Below are positions 18,602-30,934 of a stretch of 64,000 nt of DNA, piece by piece. A model generated the notes under the pieces. That model had not been told where the DNA came from. It did no database searches and worked only from the letters and a program-made list of their open reading frames with translations. This DNA comes from Halopseudomonas oceani (GTDB lineage Bacteria; Pseudomonadota; Gammaproteobacteria; Pseudomonadales; Pseudomonadaceae), in contig NZ_PPSK01000003.1 of NCBI RefSeq assembly GCF_002903165.1, forward strand, positions 248,001 through 312,000, read 5' to 3'. The position numbers and the translations under genes were made by a program. The first letter of the stretch is position 1; each line of letters opens with the position of its first letter.

Positions 18602-21343
18602 TCAGCTAATTTGTCCATGGCAATGTTTGTACTTCTTGCCAGACCCGCATGGGCAGGGGTCATTACGGCCGACCTTGGGACCTTCACGGGTGACCGGTGC
18701 GGCGTTACCCGCCTGCTCCGGCTCAGCCGGCTCATCACCTGCAACATCAGCGACGGCATTCACTTCTTCGTGCTTGAATTGCATGCGGCGCTGCAGCTCT
18801 TCGGCCTGGCGACGCAGCCGCGCCTCTTCCTCGGCCGGGTCTTCGCGACGCACCTGGACGTGACTGAGGACGCGAATAGTGTCACGTTTGAGGGTTTCCA
18901 GCATTTCCTGGAACAGGTTGAAGGCTTCGCGTTTGTATTCCTGCTTGGGGTTCTTCTGCGCGTAGCCACGCAGATGAATACCCTGACGCAGATGATCCAT
19001 GGTTGCCAGATGCTCTTTCCACAGATCGTCCAGCACACGCAGCAACATCTGTTTCTCGAAGGTGCGCAGGGCTTCGGCTCCAGCCAGCTCCTCCTTCTCG
19101 CGGTAGGCCGCAACCAGCGCTTCCAGCACGCGCTCGGCCACACCCTGCTCGCTCAGACGCTCATCCTCGTCCAGCCACTGCTGGATAGTCAGATGCAAAC
19201 CCAGTTCGGAGGCAATACTGTGCTCCAGCCCAGCGACATCCCACTGCTCCGGCAGGCTGCCGGTCGGCATATGCATCGCCACCAGATCATTCACTACATC
19301 CTGACGAATCGCGTTAATTGTTTCTTCAACGTTCTCGCTGGCCAGAATGGAGTTGCGCTGACCATAGATAACCTTACGCTGCTCGTTGGCAACATCGTCA
19401 TATTCCAGCAACTGTTTACGGATATCGAAGTTGCGCCCTTCAACTTTCCGCTGCGCCTTCTCAATGGCGTTGGTCACCATCCGGTGTTCAATGGCCTCGC
19501 CTTTCTCCATGCCCAACGCTTTCATAAAGTTCTTCACCCGGTCAGAGGCGAAGATGCGCATCAGGTTGTCTTCCAGCGACAGGTAGAAACGGCTGGAACC
19601 CGGGTCACCCTGACGACCCGCACGACCGCGCAGCTGGTTGTCGATACGACGTGATTCGTGGCGCTCACAAGCAATAATATGCAGACCACCCGCCTCGAGT
19701 ACCTGCTGATGACGCAGCTGCCACTCGTCCTTGACCTGGGCGATCTGCTGCTCGGTCGGGTTCTCCAGCGCGGCAACTTCGGCTTCCCAGTTGCCACCCA
19801 GAATGATGTCGGTACCACGGCCAGCCATGTTGGTGGCGATGGTCACCGCACCAGGGCGACCGGCCTGCGCTACAATTTCCGCTTCCTTCTCGTGGAACTT
19901 GGCATTCAGGACCTTGTGCGGCACCTTCTCACGGGTCAGCAGATTGGCTACAACCTCGGACGACTCAATGGACGCCGTACCGACCAGCACCGGGCGACCC
20001 TGCTCCATGCAATGCTTGATGTCGGCAACGATAGCGGCGAACTTTTCTTCGATGCTGAGATAAACAAGGTCGTTGTAGTCCTTGCGTACCATCGGCTTGT
20101 TGGTCGGGATAACGAGGACATCCAGACCATAGATCTGACGAAACTCGAACGCCTCGGTGTCGGCAGTACCGGTCATGCCGGACAGCTTCGGATACAGGCG
20201 GAAGTAATTCTGGAAGGTAGTAGAGGCCAGCGTCTGGCTCTCGGCCTGAATCTGCAACCCCTCCTTTGCCTCGATAGCCTGATGCAGGCCCTCGGACAGG
20301 CGGCGGCCGGGCATAGTTCGACCAGTGTGCTCATCAACCAGCAGCACCTGATTGTTCTGCACGATGTACTCGACATTGCGATGGAACAAGGTGTGCGCAC
20401 GCAGGCCGGAATGGACGTGGTGCAACAGGCCAAGGTTCTGCGCAGCGTACAGGCTGTCACCCTCATTGAGCATACCCTCGCGCGCCAGCAGCTCTTCAAC
20501 GAACTGGTGACCTTCTTCGGTTAGCTCAACCTGACGGGCCTTCTCGTCAATCAGGTAGTGGCCTTCGACACCTTCTTCACCCTCTTCAGCGAGCTGGCCG
20601 CGCTTGAGCAGGGGAATCAGCTTGTTGATGGTGGTATACAGCCGGGAACTGTCTTCCGCGGGACCGGAGATGATCAGCGGCGTTCGCGCCTCGTCAATCA
20701 GGATCGAGTCAACCTCGTCAACGACGGCAAAGAACGGCTCACGCTGGAACTTGTCTTCCAGCCGGAAGGCCATGTTGTCGCGCAGATAGTCAAAGCCAAG
20801 CTCGTTGTTGGTGCTGTAGGTAATATCGCACTGGTAAGCTGCGCGCTTCTGCTCGGGGTCCTGCATCGGCACAACGACGCCAACAGTCATTCCGAGGAAC
20901 TCGTACAGCGGGCGCATCGTGTTGGCGTCGCGATTGGCCAGGTAGTCGTTCACGGTGACCACGTGAACACCTTTACCGGCCAGCGCATTGAGGTACACCG
21001 GTAGCGTACCGACCAGTGTCTTACCCTCACCCGTCTTCATCTCAGCGATTTTGCCTTCGTGCAACGCCATACCGCCGACTAGCTGGACATCAAAGTGGCG
21101 CATCCCCATCACACGCTTACCCGCCTCACGCACGACAGCAAAGGCTTCGGGCAGCAGCGCATCCAGGGTCTCGCCGCTGGCAAGGCGTTGCTTGAATTCG
21201 TCTGTTTTCGCCTTCAGCTGTTCATCACTCAGTGCATTCAAGCTTTCTTCAAGGGCGTTGATCGCAGCGACAACCTTACCCATTCGCTTCAATTCACGGT
21301 CGTTCTTGCTTCCAAACAGCTTTCTCATTAACGGCGCAAACAT
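18602..21343 (-). CDS. secA: Preprotein translocase ATPase SecA
   Basis: Motor that drives unfolded proteins through SecYEG at the inner membrane. The 913-residue protein starts [20 protein letters not shown]. It has Walker A MKTGEGKT (102-109, K108), Walker [16 protein letters not shown], the helicase segment [14 protein letters not shown] and [12 protein letters not shown]. It ends with the SEC-C zinc motif [13 protein letters not shown] (897-909), which binds SecB. ATG at 21341-21343; the frame open to 21490 adds an unsupported stretch. Weak promoter-like TAGAAT lies at 21419-21414 on the minus strand. The M23 gene upstream is on the same strand. Confidence 0.98.
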   Translation of the reverse strand: MFAPLMRKLFGSKNDRELKRMGKVVAAINALEESLNALSDEQLKAKTDEFKQRLASGETLDALLPEAFAVVREAGKRVMGMRHFDVQLVGGMALHEGKIAEMKTGEGKTLVGTLPVYLNALAGKGVHVVTVNDYLANRDANTMRPLYEFLGMTVGVVVPMQDPEQKRAAYQCDITYSTNNELGFDYLRDNMAFRLEDKFQREPFFAVVDEVDSILIDEARTPLIISGPAEDSSRLYTTINKLIPLLKRGQLAEEGEEGVEGHYLIDEKARQVELTEEGHQFVEELLAREGMLNEGDSLYAAQNLGLLHHVHSGLRAHTLFHRNVEYIVQNNQVLLVDEHTGRTMPGRRLSEGLHQAIEAKEGLQIQAESQTLASTTFQNYFRLYPKLSGMTGTADTEAFEFRQIYGLDVLVIPTNKPMVRKDYNDLVYLSIEEKFAAIVADIKHCMEQGRPVLVGTASIESSEVVANLLTREKVPHKVLNAKFHEKEAEIVAQAGRPGAVTIATNMAGRGTDIILGGNWEAEVAALENPTEQQIAQVKDEWQLRHQQVLEAGGLHIIACERHESRRIDNQLRGRAGRQGDPGSSRFYLSLEDNLMRIFASDRVKNFMKALGMEKGEAIEHRMVTNAIEKAQRKVEGRNFDIRKQLLEYDDVANEQRKVIYGQRNSILASENVEETINAIRQDVVNDLVAMHMPTGSLPEQWDVAGLEHSIASELGLHLTIQQWLDEDERLSEQGVAERVLEALVAAYREKEELAGAEALRTFEKQMLLRVLDDLWKEHLATMDHLRQGIHLRGYAQKNPKQEYKREAFNLFQEMLETLKRDTIRVLSHVQVRREDPAEEEARLRRQAEELQRRMQFKHEEVNAVADVAGDEPAEPEQAGNAAPVTREGPKVGRNDPCPCGSGKKYKHCHGQIS

Positions 21344-21512
21344 AATCGACTTAGATATCCATGTGATGAGTGGCGTGTCCAGTCCCATGCTGCCGGACCA
21401 GCCCGAAAACGGCATTCTACTCTGATTTCTGCCGCACATTAAACCGCGCAGAGGGCAGGGCCGCCTGCCGACAAGTGCATCGACCGACAACCTATATGAG
21501 GATCGCTGGAGG

Positions 21513-22472
21513 TTATTTCAACGCCAGGAAGCGAGCGGGGTTGACCGCCATGCCGTTGCGGTAGACTTCGAGATGAAGGTGGGGGCCTGTGGAACGACCG
21601 GTAGTGCCGACTGCAGCGATCTCCTGGCCCTTCTGCACCAGGTCACCTTTGCTGACCTTAAGCACCGAAGCATGCGCGTAACGGGTCTTGAGACCGCCGC
21701 CGTGATTAATTTCGATCATGTTGCCATACGCACCATGACGGCCAGCGAAGATAACCACCCCCGCACCAACTGCGTGAATCGGTGTACCGCGCGGCGCCGC
21801 GAAATCCAACCCATTGTGCATCGATATGCGTCCGGTTATCGGGTCGGTACGACGGCCAAAGGTAGATGACAGATGGCCGACGCTGACCGGAACGAAATCC
21901 AGCATCGCATCAACATCGGTTTGCCGGTTGACCATAAGATCTTCCAGCAGCTGAAGTTGCTGGGTGCGGTTGTCAACCCGCGCGGACAGCTGCTCAATCA
22001 AGCCCTGCAGATCTGAAGGCGCTTCGAAGGTAAGGTCATCATCGCGCAGCTCTGGACCGCCCATGCCCGATTCCAGATCAATACCAAAGTCAAAATCAGA
22101 ATTTGAACCGAAATCGAATTCACCGTCGTTGAAATCGCCCAATTCGGTCAGTCGCTCGCCCAACGCATCCAGACGGGTCAGCCGCATTTGCAGGCGGGCT
22201 AGCTGCTGACTCATGCGCTCAATCTGTGCCTGGGTACCATCATCTTCGACCAGCGGGTCGACATCGTAGTCCTGCAGCACCTGCTGCCACTGCGGGACAC
22301 TGGAGTCAGCAGCCGCCAGCTCCGTAGAACTGCCGGCCATCAGTTGCCAGGTGACCAGAGATGCGACCAGCGGTAGCGCCAGCAGCAGGCAAACGCCGGC
22401 AGCAACCCACGGCGCTCCCAGCGTCAGTGTTCGCGATGCGCCATTGCGCCCGGTGAGAATAATGATATTCAA
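21513..22472 (-). CDS. M23 family metallopeptidase (LytM domain), membrane-anchored
   Basis: Probable periplasmic peptidoglycan endopeptidase or divisome-associated activator. The 319-residue protein has an N-terminal membrane helix (about residues 20-45), a coiled-coil region ([18 protein letters not shown]), an unusual Asp/Phe/Gly-rich linker ([17 protein letters not shown]) and a C-terminal LytM domain. Its zinc ligands H219, D223 (HNGLDF) and H300 (HLHLE, with H298) are all present, so it should be catalytic. The start codon is TTG at 22470-22472, preceded by GGGGTTG; no in-frame ATG precedes the membrane helix. It sits upstream of secA, as in Pseudomonas. Confidence 0.88.
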   Translation of the reverse strand: MNIIILTGRNGASRTLTLGAPWVAAGVCLLLALPLVASLVTWQLMAGSSTELAAADSSVPQWQQVLQDYDVDPLVEDDGTQAQIERMSQQLARLQMRLTRLDALGERLTELGDFNDGEFDFGSNSDFDFGIDLESGMGGPELRDDDLTFEAPSDLQGLIEQLSARVDNRTQQLQLLEDLMVNRQTDVDAMLDFVPVSVGHLSSTFGRRTDPITGRISMHNGLDFAAPRGTPIHAVGAGVVIFAGRHGAYGNMIEINHGGGLKTRYAHASVLKVSKGDLVQKGQEIAAVGTTGRSTGPHLHLEVYRNGMAVNPARFLALK

Positions 22473-22547
22473 ATAGCAACCCCAAACATTCTTGACGGCG
22501 GTTCTGATAGGATGACCGCTCCATCACTCCTGGCTGGCAGCGAACCC

Positions 22548-23009
22548 ATGGCATTCCATCCGCTGGACGCACGTCGACCAACCGACCTTTTAAGAACCAG
22601 TAGCACACTCCGCGCACTGCTGGAAAAGTCCCGTCAACTTGAGCGCCTGCAGGCCCTGTTTGAGTCGCGTCTCGAACCGGCAGCACGCGAACAGTGCCGG
22701 GTTGCCTCATTCGAGACCGGCGTACTGCGACTGGTAGTCACCAGCAGTCAGTGGGCTACGCGCATGCGGTATCAGCAGAAAAGGCTGATTCGGGACCTGC
22801 AGACCTTCAACGAATTCGCCACCTTAACGAAAATTCATTGCAAGGTACAACCACCACTGGTCAAAAAAGCACCACCCGTTCGCACTATCAAGCGTTCAAA
22901 GGTGGCTAGCAGCACGTTGCAGGAAACCGCCGAACACGTCTGCGACCCCGAACTCAAGGCTGCCTTGAGCAGGCTTGCGCGCCATCATGGCGAGCCGGAA
23001 GGTCATTGA
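22548..23009 (+). CDS. dciA: DUF721 protein, DciA-type replicative helicase loader
   Basis: DciA proteins (DUF721) load or operate the DnaB helicase in bacteria lacking DnaC/DnaI. The 153-residue protein begins MAFHPLDARRPTDLLRTSST and carries LRALLEKSRQLERLQALFES and VASFETGVLRLVVTSSQWAT, matching the DUF721 domain, followed by a basic, probably disordered C-terminus (VKKAPPVRTIKRSK). The ATG at 22548 matches the family start, though its ribosome binding site is weak. An alternative ATG at 22512 adds 12 residues. It is flanked by the M23 gene (divergent) and lpxC (convergent), as in Pseudomonas. Confidence 0.82.
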   Translation: MAFHPLDARRPTDLLRTSSTLRALLEKSRQLERLQALFESRLEPAAREQCRVASFETGVLRLVVTSSQWATRMRYQQKRLIRDLQTFNEFATLTKIHCKVQPPLVKKAPPVRTIKRSKVASSTLQETAEHVCDPELKAALSRLARHHGEPEGH

Positions 23010-23035
23010 TTCGGCGCAAACAGACAACCCCGAAA

Positions 23036-23063
23036 AATAAAAACGGCCGCCCGAAGGCGGCCG
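23036..23063 (-). terminator. Terminator of lpxC
   Basis: On the minus strand an 8-base-pair stem CGGCCGCC-TTCG-GGCGGCCG with a stable tetraloop is followed by TTTTTATTTTT. It ends the lpxC transcript 41 bases after the stop codon. Confidence 0.88.
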
Positions 23064-23103
23064 AAACAAGAAACGAAACGAGTAGGCTGTCAGACGTCTG
23101 AGA

Positions 23104-24015
23104 TCAGACGGCCGCAGCGGGACGCATGTAGGAGATCGGAGCAGTACCCGCATCATCAAAGGTAACCAGTTCCCATGCATCCTTGTTTGCCAGCAGAGCA
23201 CGCAGCAGTTTGTTGTTCAGTGCATGCCCCGACTTGTAGCCACGGAACTCGCCTACCAGACTCTTGCCCAGCAGATAAAGATCCCCGATGGCGTCCAGAA
23301 TCTTGTGTTTGACGAACTCGTCTTCATAACGAAGACCATCCTCGTTCAACACCCGATACTCATCCACCACAATGGCGTTGTCGACACTGCCACCAAGTGC
23401 CAGGTTCTGGGAACGCAGGTACTCGATGTCACGCATGAAGCCGAACGTGCGTGCGCGACTAACTTCCTTCACAAAGGATGTACTGGAAAAGTCGACACAG
23501 GCTTCCTGGCTGCGGCCGCGGAATACAGGGTGATCGAAGTCGATACCGAACGACACCTTGAACCCTTCAAAGGGCACAAAAGTGGCGGTCTTGCCGTCTT
23601 CTTCTACCGTGACTTCCCGCTTGATACGAATAAATTGCTTGGCGGCATCCTGTTCGGCAATGCCCGCCGACTGAATCAAAAAGACAAAGGGCCCAGCGCT
23701 GCCATCCATGATCGGCACTTCCGCCGCGCTCAGCTCGACATAAGCATTATCGATACCCAGACCCGCCATCGCCGACAACAGATGCTCAACCGTGTCGACC
23801 TTAGCGCCGTCCTTGATCAGGGTCGTCGACATCGTCGTCTCCCCTACACACTCGGCACGCGCCGGGATCTCGACCACCGGGTCAAGATCCACGCGCCGGA
23901 ACACGATCCCCGTATCCACCGGTGCCGGCTTCAGTGTGAGGTATACCTTCTCACCCGAATGCAGACCAACACCTGTGGCCCGGATGACGTTTTTCAATGT
24001 GCGTTGTCTGATCAT
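23104..24015 (-). CDS. lpxC: UDP-3-O-acyl-N-acetylglucosamine deacetylase
   Basis: Zinc enzyme for the first committed step of lipid A synthesis, at the cytoplasmic side of the inner membrane. The 303-residue protein begins [20 protein letters not shown] and has the zinc ligand H78 (VEHLLSA), His and Asp of [12 protein letters not shown], and the catalytic His of SGHALNN. ATG at 24013-24015. It ends in the alanine-rich tail RPAAAV, as in Pseudomonas; in enterics the C-terminus is the FtsH degradation signal. Last gene of the dcw region, with its own promoter. Confidence 0.97.
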   Translation of the reverse strand: MIRQRTLKNVIRATGVGLHSGEKVYLTLKPAPVDTGIVFRRVDLDPVVEIPARAECVGETTMSTTLIKDGAKVDTVEHLLSAMAGLGIDNAYVELSAAEVPIMDGSAGPFVFLIQSAGIAEQDAAKQFIRIKREVTVEEDGKTATFVPFEGFKVSFGIDFDHPVFRGRSQEACVDFSSTSFVKEVSRARTFGFMRDIEYLRSQNLALGGSVDNAIVVDEYRVLNEDGLRYEDEFVKHKILDAIGDLYLLGKSLVGEFRGYKSGHALNNKLLRALLANKDAWELVTFDDAGTAPISYMRPAAAV

Positions 24016-24066
24016 GCTTGCCTGCTTCCGCTCTGATTGCGAAAAACTCTCAGTAAACTGGCGTGC

Positions 24067-24095
24067 ATCATAGCAAAGTCAGCTTTTGATGAATA
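24067..24095 (-). promoter_or_regulatory. Probable extended -10 promoter of lpxC
   Basis: On the minus strand TGCTATGAT gives an extended -10 element (TATGAT at 24072-24067). The -35 region is weak (TATTCA at 24095-24090). The predicted leader is about 45 bases, in the 111-base gap after ftsZ. Confidence 0.45.
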
Positions 24096-24126
24096 CCAAT
24101 TACCCCAATGCCTTCAATTGATCAGT

Positions 24127-25299
24127 TCAATCAGCCTGACGACGCAGGAATGCCGGAATATCCAGGTAATCCAGGTCTTCAGCCGGCTGGCTCAAGCGAG
24201 CAGCAGCGCTACCGGAAGGGGCCTGATTGCGCATGACGGTCGGACGATCCAGATCGCGATAGTTCGGCGCACCAGCTTCCGGCTGACGAGCGGCCTGAGC
24301 CGGCGCAGCAGCGGTGTTGTCCACGACCTTAACCGGCTTCTCACGTGCGCCCAGACCAGTAGCAACCACAGTCACACGCAGCTCGTCGCGCAGTTCCGGA
24401 TCAATAACGGTACCGACAACCACGGTGGCCGTTTCAGAGGCAAACTCTTCAACAGTGCTACCGACTTCGGAGAACTCACCCAGCGACAGGTCAGGGCCAG
24501 CCGTGATGTTGACCAGAATACCGCGGGCACCCATCAGGTTGACATCCTCCAGCAGCGGGCTGCGGATGGCCGCTTCAGCCGCTTCGCGAGCACGGTTTGG
24601 ACCACTGGCGTGACCGGTTCCCATCATTGCCATACCCATTTCGCTCATGACGGTTTTAACGTCGGCGAAGTCAACGTTGATCATACCGGGACGCATAATC
24701 AGGTCCGCGATACCCTGCACGGCACCCAGCAGAACGTCGTTGGCCTTGCTAAAGGCAGCAAGCAGGCTGGCGTCTTTGCCCAGCACAGTCAGCAGTTTCT
24801 CGTTCGGGATAGTGATCAGCGAGTCGACATGCTGGCTCAGCTCACGGATACCCTCTTCCGCCACCTGCAGACGCTTGCGACCCTCAAACGGGAACGGCTT
24901 GGTCACGACGGCAACGGTCAGGATGCCCATTTCACGAGCTACCTCGGCAACAATCGGCGCAGCACCGGTACCGGTACCACCACCCATACCGGCGGTGATA
25001 AACACCATGTCTGAGCCTTGCAGCACTTCAGCAATGCGCTCGCGGTCTTCAATCGCGGCCTCACGGCCGATCAGCGGGTTGGCTCCGGCGCCCAACCCTT
25101 TGGTGACGCCTGAGCCCAGCTGCAGCACAGTGCGCGCGCTGACGTTTTTCAGTGCCTGAGCATCGGTGTTGGCGCAGATGAAATCCACCCCTTCAACATT
25201 GTTGACCACCATGTGTTGCAGGGCGTTACCGCCGCCACCGCCTACACCGACGACCTTGATTACTGCGTTCTGCGGAACGTTATCGATCAGTTCGAACAT
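24127..25299 (-). CDS. ftsZ: Cell division protein FtsZ
   Basis: Tubulin-like GTPase that forms the cytokinetic Z-ring. The 390-residue protein starts MFELIDNVPQNAVIKVVGVG and has the tubulin signature GGGTGTG (106-112), the T7-loop region MINVDFADV and a variable linker. The C-terminal peptide DYLDIPAFLRRQ binds FtsA, ZipA and other partners. ATG at 25297-25299 with GGAGAAAG upstream. It lies 88 bases after ftsA; this gap holds a small CCCGC-CTAA-GCGGG hairpin that could process or attenuate the transcript. Confidence 0.98.
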   Translation of the reverse strand: MFELIDNVPQNAVIKVVGVGGGGGNALQHMVVNNVEGVDFICANTDAQALKNVSARTVLQLGSGVTKGLGAGANPLIGREAAIEDRERIAEVLQGSDMVFITAGMGGGTGTGAAPIVAEVAREMGILTVAVVTKPFPFEGRKRLQVAEEGIRELSQHVDSLITIPNEKLLTVLGKDASLLAAFSKANDVLLGAVQGIADLIMRPGMINVDFADVKTVMSEMGMAMMGTGHASGPNRAREAAEAAIRSPLLEDVNLMGARGILVNITAGPDLSLGEFSEVGSTVEEFASETATVVVGTVIDPELRDELRVTVVATGLGAREKPVKVVDNTAAAPAQAARQPEAGAPNYRDLDRPTVMRNQAPSGSAAARLSQPAEDLDYLDIPAFLRRQAD

Positions 25300-25387
25300 G
25301 GCCTTTCTCCTTGAATAGCTACTCGTATCGTTTTCGTTTCGTTACTGCTGCCCGCTTAGGCGGGTCTGTTGCATCGGTTCAGAGCAA

Positions 25388-26620
25388 TCAGAAATTGCCC
25401 TGGAACCATTTCTTTACACGCTCCAGCACTGGCGTCTTGTTGCTATCGCTCGGCTGGGAGCTATGGTCACCGTGGTGTTTCATGCCGTAGTGCAGCAACC
25501 CCACGCCGGTGGCGTAGATCGGATTGCGCACAACGTCGGTGAGCCCCTTGAATTCCTGCGGCATGCCGAGGCGAACCGGCATGTGAAAAATCTCCTCGGC
25601 CAGCTCAATGGCGCCTTCCATCTTGGCGGTACCGCCGGTCATGACGATGCCCGCCGGAATCATGTCTTCGAAACCGGACCGGCGCAGTTCAGCCTGGATC
25701 AGGGTGAACAACTCGTCGTAGCGCGGCTCAACTACCTCTGCCAGCGCCTGACGAGACAGGTCACGCGGCGGCCGCTCACCAACACTCGGCACCTTGATGG
25801 TTTCCTCCGGACCAGCCAGCTTGGCCAGCGCGCAGGCGTAGCGAATCTTGATTTCCTCGGCGTACTGGGTTGGCGTACGCAGCGCCATGGCGATGTCGTT
25901 GGTAACCTGATCGCCGGCAATCGGAATCACCGCGGTATGGCGAATCGCCCCCTCGGTAAAGATGGCGATATCGGTCGTGCCGCCACCAATATCAACCAGG
26001 CATACACCGAGCTCTTTCTCGTCTTCAGTCAGCACGGCATAACTGGAGGCCAGTTGCTCGAGAATCACATCTTCCACTTCCAGGCCGCAGCGACGAATGC
26101 ACTTTTCTATGTTCTGCACCGCGTTAAGCGCGCAGGTCACCAGATGGACCTTCGCCTCCAGACGCACACCAGACATGCCGAGTGGCTCGCGCACGCCCTC
26201 CTGGTTATCAATCACATATTCCTGCGGCAGGATATGCAGCACCTTCTGGTCCGCCGGAATGGCTACCGCCTGACCGGCATCCAACACCCGCTCGATGTCT
26301 GCCTGAACCACTTCACGGTCGCGAATAGCGACGATGCCGTTGGAGTTCAGACTGCGAATGTGATTACCCGCAATCCCGGCGTAGACAGAATGAATCTGGC
26401 AACCAGCCATCAACTCGGCTTCTTCGATCGCGCGCTGAATGGACTGCACCGTCGATTCGATGTTCACCACCACGCCCTTCTTCAGCCCGCGCGAGGGATG
26501 CGAGCCAATGCCGACAATTTCCAGCTCGCCGTCCGCCCCGATCTCGCCGACCAGTGCCACGACCTTGGAGGTGCCGATATCCAGGCCCACAATCATTCTG
26601 CTGCCCTGCTTGCTTGCCAT
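25388..26620 (-). CDS. ftsA: Cell division protein FtsA
   Basis: Actin-like ATPase that tethers FtsZ to the membrane. The 410-residue protein begins MASKQGSRMIVGLDIGTSKV with the phosphate-1 motif, and has CLVDIGGGTTDIAIF and IVMTGGTAKMEG as further nucleotide motifs. It ends in the amphipathic membrane-targeting helix ERVKKWFQGNF. ATG at 26618-26620; the longer frame to 26686 overlaps ftsQ and is rejected. Ten bases separate it from ftsQ. Confidence 0.97.
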   Translation of the reverse strand: MASKQGSRMIVGLDIGTSKVVALVGEIGADGELEIVGIGSHPSRGLKKGVVVNIESTVQSIQRAIEEAELMAGCQIHSVYAGIAGNHIRSLNSNGIVAIRDREVVQADIERVLDAGQAVAIPADQKVLHILPQEYVIDNQEGVREPLGMSGVRLEAKVHLVTCALNAVQNIEKCIRRCGLEVEDVILEQLASSYAVLTEDEKELGVCLVDIGGGTTDIAIFTEGAIRHTAVIPIAGDQVTNDIAMALRTPTQYAEEIKIRYACALAKLAGPEETIKVPSVGERPPRDLSRQALAEVVEPRYDELFTLIQAELRRSGFEDMIPAGIVMTGGTAKMEGAIELAEEIFHMPVRLGMPQEFKGLTDVVRNPIYATGVGLLHYGMKHHGDHSSQPSDSNKTPVLERVKKWFQGNF

Positions 26621-26630
26621 AATCTTCCCG

Positions 26631-27491
26631 TTACTCCGACACTTTTTCGGCGTCGCCTGCATCACGCCAGGCGACGGCCATACCATTGCTGTAGCGCAGA
26701 TCCACGCGCGCGATCAGTTCTCGACGGTCACTAAGCATCAGTTGCTCGATGGTCATGAACCGCTGCATCTTGTCCACCAGATTGTCCCGCCCCAGCAACA
26801 GCTCCATACCGTCATCCGTGGTCAGGAACCAGCTGCCGCGATCTCGCAACTCCAGCTTGCTGACCACCATGCCCTGCGGACGCAGCAGGCTGCTGAACTG
26901 CTGGTACTGACGCATTACCCGACGTTTGGAGCGCTCCGGGCCATTGAGCTGCGGCAACTCGCTGAAACGCGCGATATCCTGCGGCTCGAACGCCTTGCCC
27001 TCGTTATTCAACAGCGCCTTGTCACCCCAGCGAGCCACCGGCAGTTGCTCATCCAGCGCTATCACCAATTTGTCGGGCCAAACCCGACGAACCGACGCCT
27101 GCGCGACCCAGGGCATCGCCAGCAGGTCGCTGCGCAAGCCATCCAGATCGATACCCAGAAAGCTGTCATTCAGGTAGGGCTGAATGACCTGCTGAACCGC
27201 TTCACGGTCGATGTACTCAAGCTCGCCCTCGACACTGATCAGCGCAATCGGCCGGTCAGCCAGCGGCATCAACCGGCTACCCAGCTCGTACAACCCCATA
27301 CCAAGAGCAACCAGCAGCAACGGCCACAGCAAATGCTGCAGCCGCCCACCCAGACCACGCAGATTCGGACGTGGCAGACGCAGCCGTGGCAGCTGCCGCG
27401 GTTGTGCAGGCGGCACGCGCACGGCACCTCGCCCACCGGCCTTGCGGCGGGAAAGCGGTGTAGCGTTGCGGTTATCGCGAATTGCCTGCAT
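26631..27491 (-). CDS. ftsQ: Cell division protein FtsQ
   Basis: Bitopic inner-membrane divisome protein that links early and late division proteins through FtsL-FtsB. The 286-residue protein has a basic, proline-rich cytoplasmic tail, one membrane helix near residues 52-70, a POTRA domain (ALISVEGELEYIDREAVQQV and following) and the FtsQ/DivIB beta domain. ATG at 27489-27491. It lies between ddlB (11 bases) and ftsA (10 bases), the canonical order. Confidence 0.95.
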   Translation of the reverse strand: MQAIRDNRNATPLSRRKAGGRGAVRVPPAQPRQLPRLRLPRPNLRGLGGRLQHLLWPLLLVALGMGLYELGSRLMPLADRPIALISVEGELEYIDREAVQQVIQPYLNDSFLGIDLDGLRSDLLAMPWVAQASVRRVWPDKLVIALDEQLPVARWGDKALLNNEGKAFEPQDIARFSELPQLNGPERSKRRVMRQYQQFSSLLRPQGMVVSKLELRDRGSWFLTTDDGMELLLGRDNLVDKMQRFMTIEQLMLSDRRELIARVDLRYSNGMAVAWRDAGDAEKVSE

Positions 27492-27502
27492 CCTGTTATC
27501 CG

Positions 27503-29860
<2,358 letters not shown>

Positions 29861-29871
<11 letters not shown>

Positions 29872-30934
29872 GGGCTACCTCCAGACAGGCGCGTACCACA
29901 TCGGCGGTCGCGTTCGGGGTGGCTTGTTCACGGGCTCGTTCGGCCATCTGTTGCAGCAGCTCCGGGTTATTCATGTAGTTGATCAGGGTATTGGCCAGTT
30001 GCTCGTCGTCGAGCTGTGCCTGCGGCATCAGCACTGCCGCGCCACGGTCAGCCAGATAGCGGGCATTGGCAGTCTGGTGGTCGTCGATGGCATGCGGTAA
30101 CGGGATCAGCAGCGACGGGCGCCCGGCAGCAGCCAATTCGCAGATGGTCAGCGCACCAGCACGGCAGATCACTAGATCGGCCCAGGCGTAGGCGCCAGCC
30201 ATATCCGCAATAAAGGCCTCTACGTCAGCGCGCACGCCAGCCTGTTCATAAGCCTCACGCGCCATCAGCAGGTGTTGTTTACCGCACTGGTGCACCACCT
30301 GCGGACGCTGATTCGGCTCAATGCGCGCCAGCGCCTTCGGCAGCAGGTTATTCAGTGGCATTGCCCCCAGGCTGCCACCCAGCACCAGAAGGTGCAGCGG
30401 ACGACCGCCGTCCCAGCTCAGCGCCGGAGTAGCAAATATGTCTTCACGCACGGGGTTACCCGTGCTGCGGCGGTTCGCGCCCTCAGCGAAACTGCCGGCA
30501 AAGCCTTCACAGCGGCGCTTGGCCAGTCGGGCCAGCAGGCGGTTGGCAGTGCCGACCACCGCATTCTGCTCGTGGATAACCAGCGGAATGCGGCGCAGCC
30601 AGGCAGCCAGGCCACCTGGGCCGGTCACGTAGCCACCGGCGCCCAACACGCAGATGGGCTTGAGATCCGCCAGCAGGCGCAGCGACTGACCCAACGCGCG
30701 CAGAATGCGGAACGGCGCTTTCAGCAGATCCAGCTTGCCCTTACCGCGCAGCCCTTGAATGTCGATGTAATGAATCGGGAAGCCGGCCTGCGGAACCAGA
30801 TCGACCTCGATACCGCGACGCGTGCCCAGCCAATGCACCTCATAGCCCTGATCGCGCAACATGCGAGCACAGGCCAGCGCAGGGAACACGTGCCCACCGG
30901 TGCCGCCAGCCATGACCAACACCTTATTACCCAT
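29861..30934 (-). CDS. murG: UDP-GlcNAc:lipid I N-acetylglucosaminyltransferase MurG
   Basis: Peripheral inner-membrane enzyme that makes lipid II. The 357-residue protein begins [20 protein letters not shown] (G-loop 1), has [13 protein letters not shown] (G-loop 2), the acceptor motif [12 protein letters not shown] and the donor motif [23 protein letters not shown] at 30932-30934 with GGGAGG upstream; it overlaps the ftsW end by 8 bases. The open frame to 31027 belongs to an ftsW shadow. Confidence 0.96.

Noticed and set aside
25463-26734. 423-codon open frame on the plus strand
   Set aside because: Mirror of ftsA and the end of ftsQ; no start signal and no recognisable domain.
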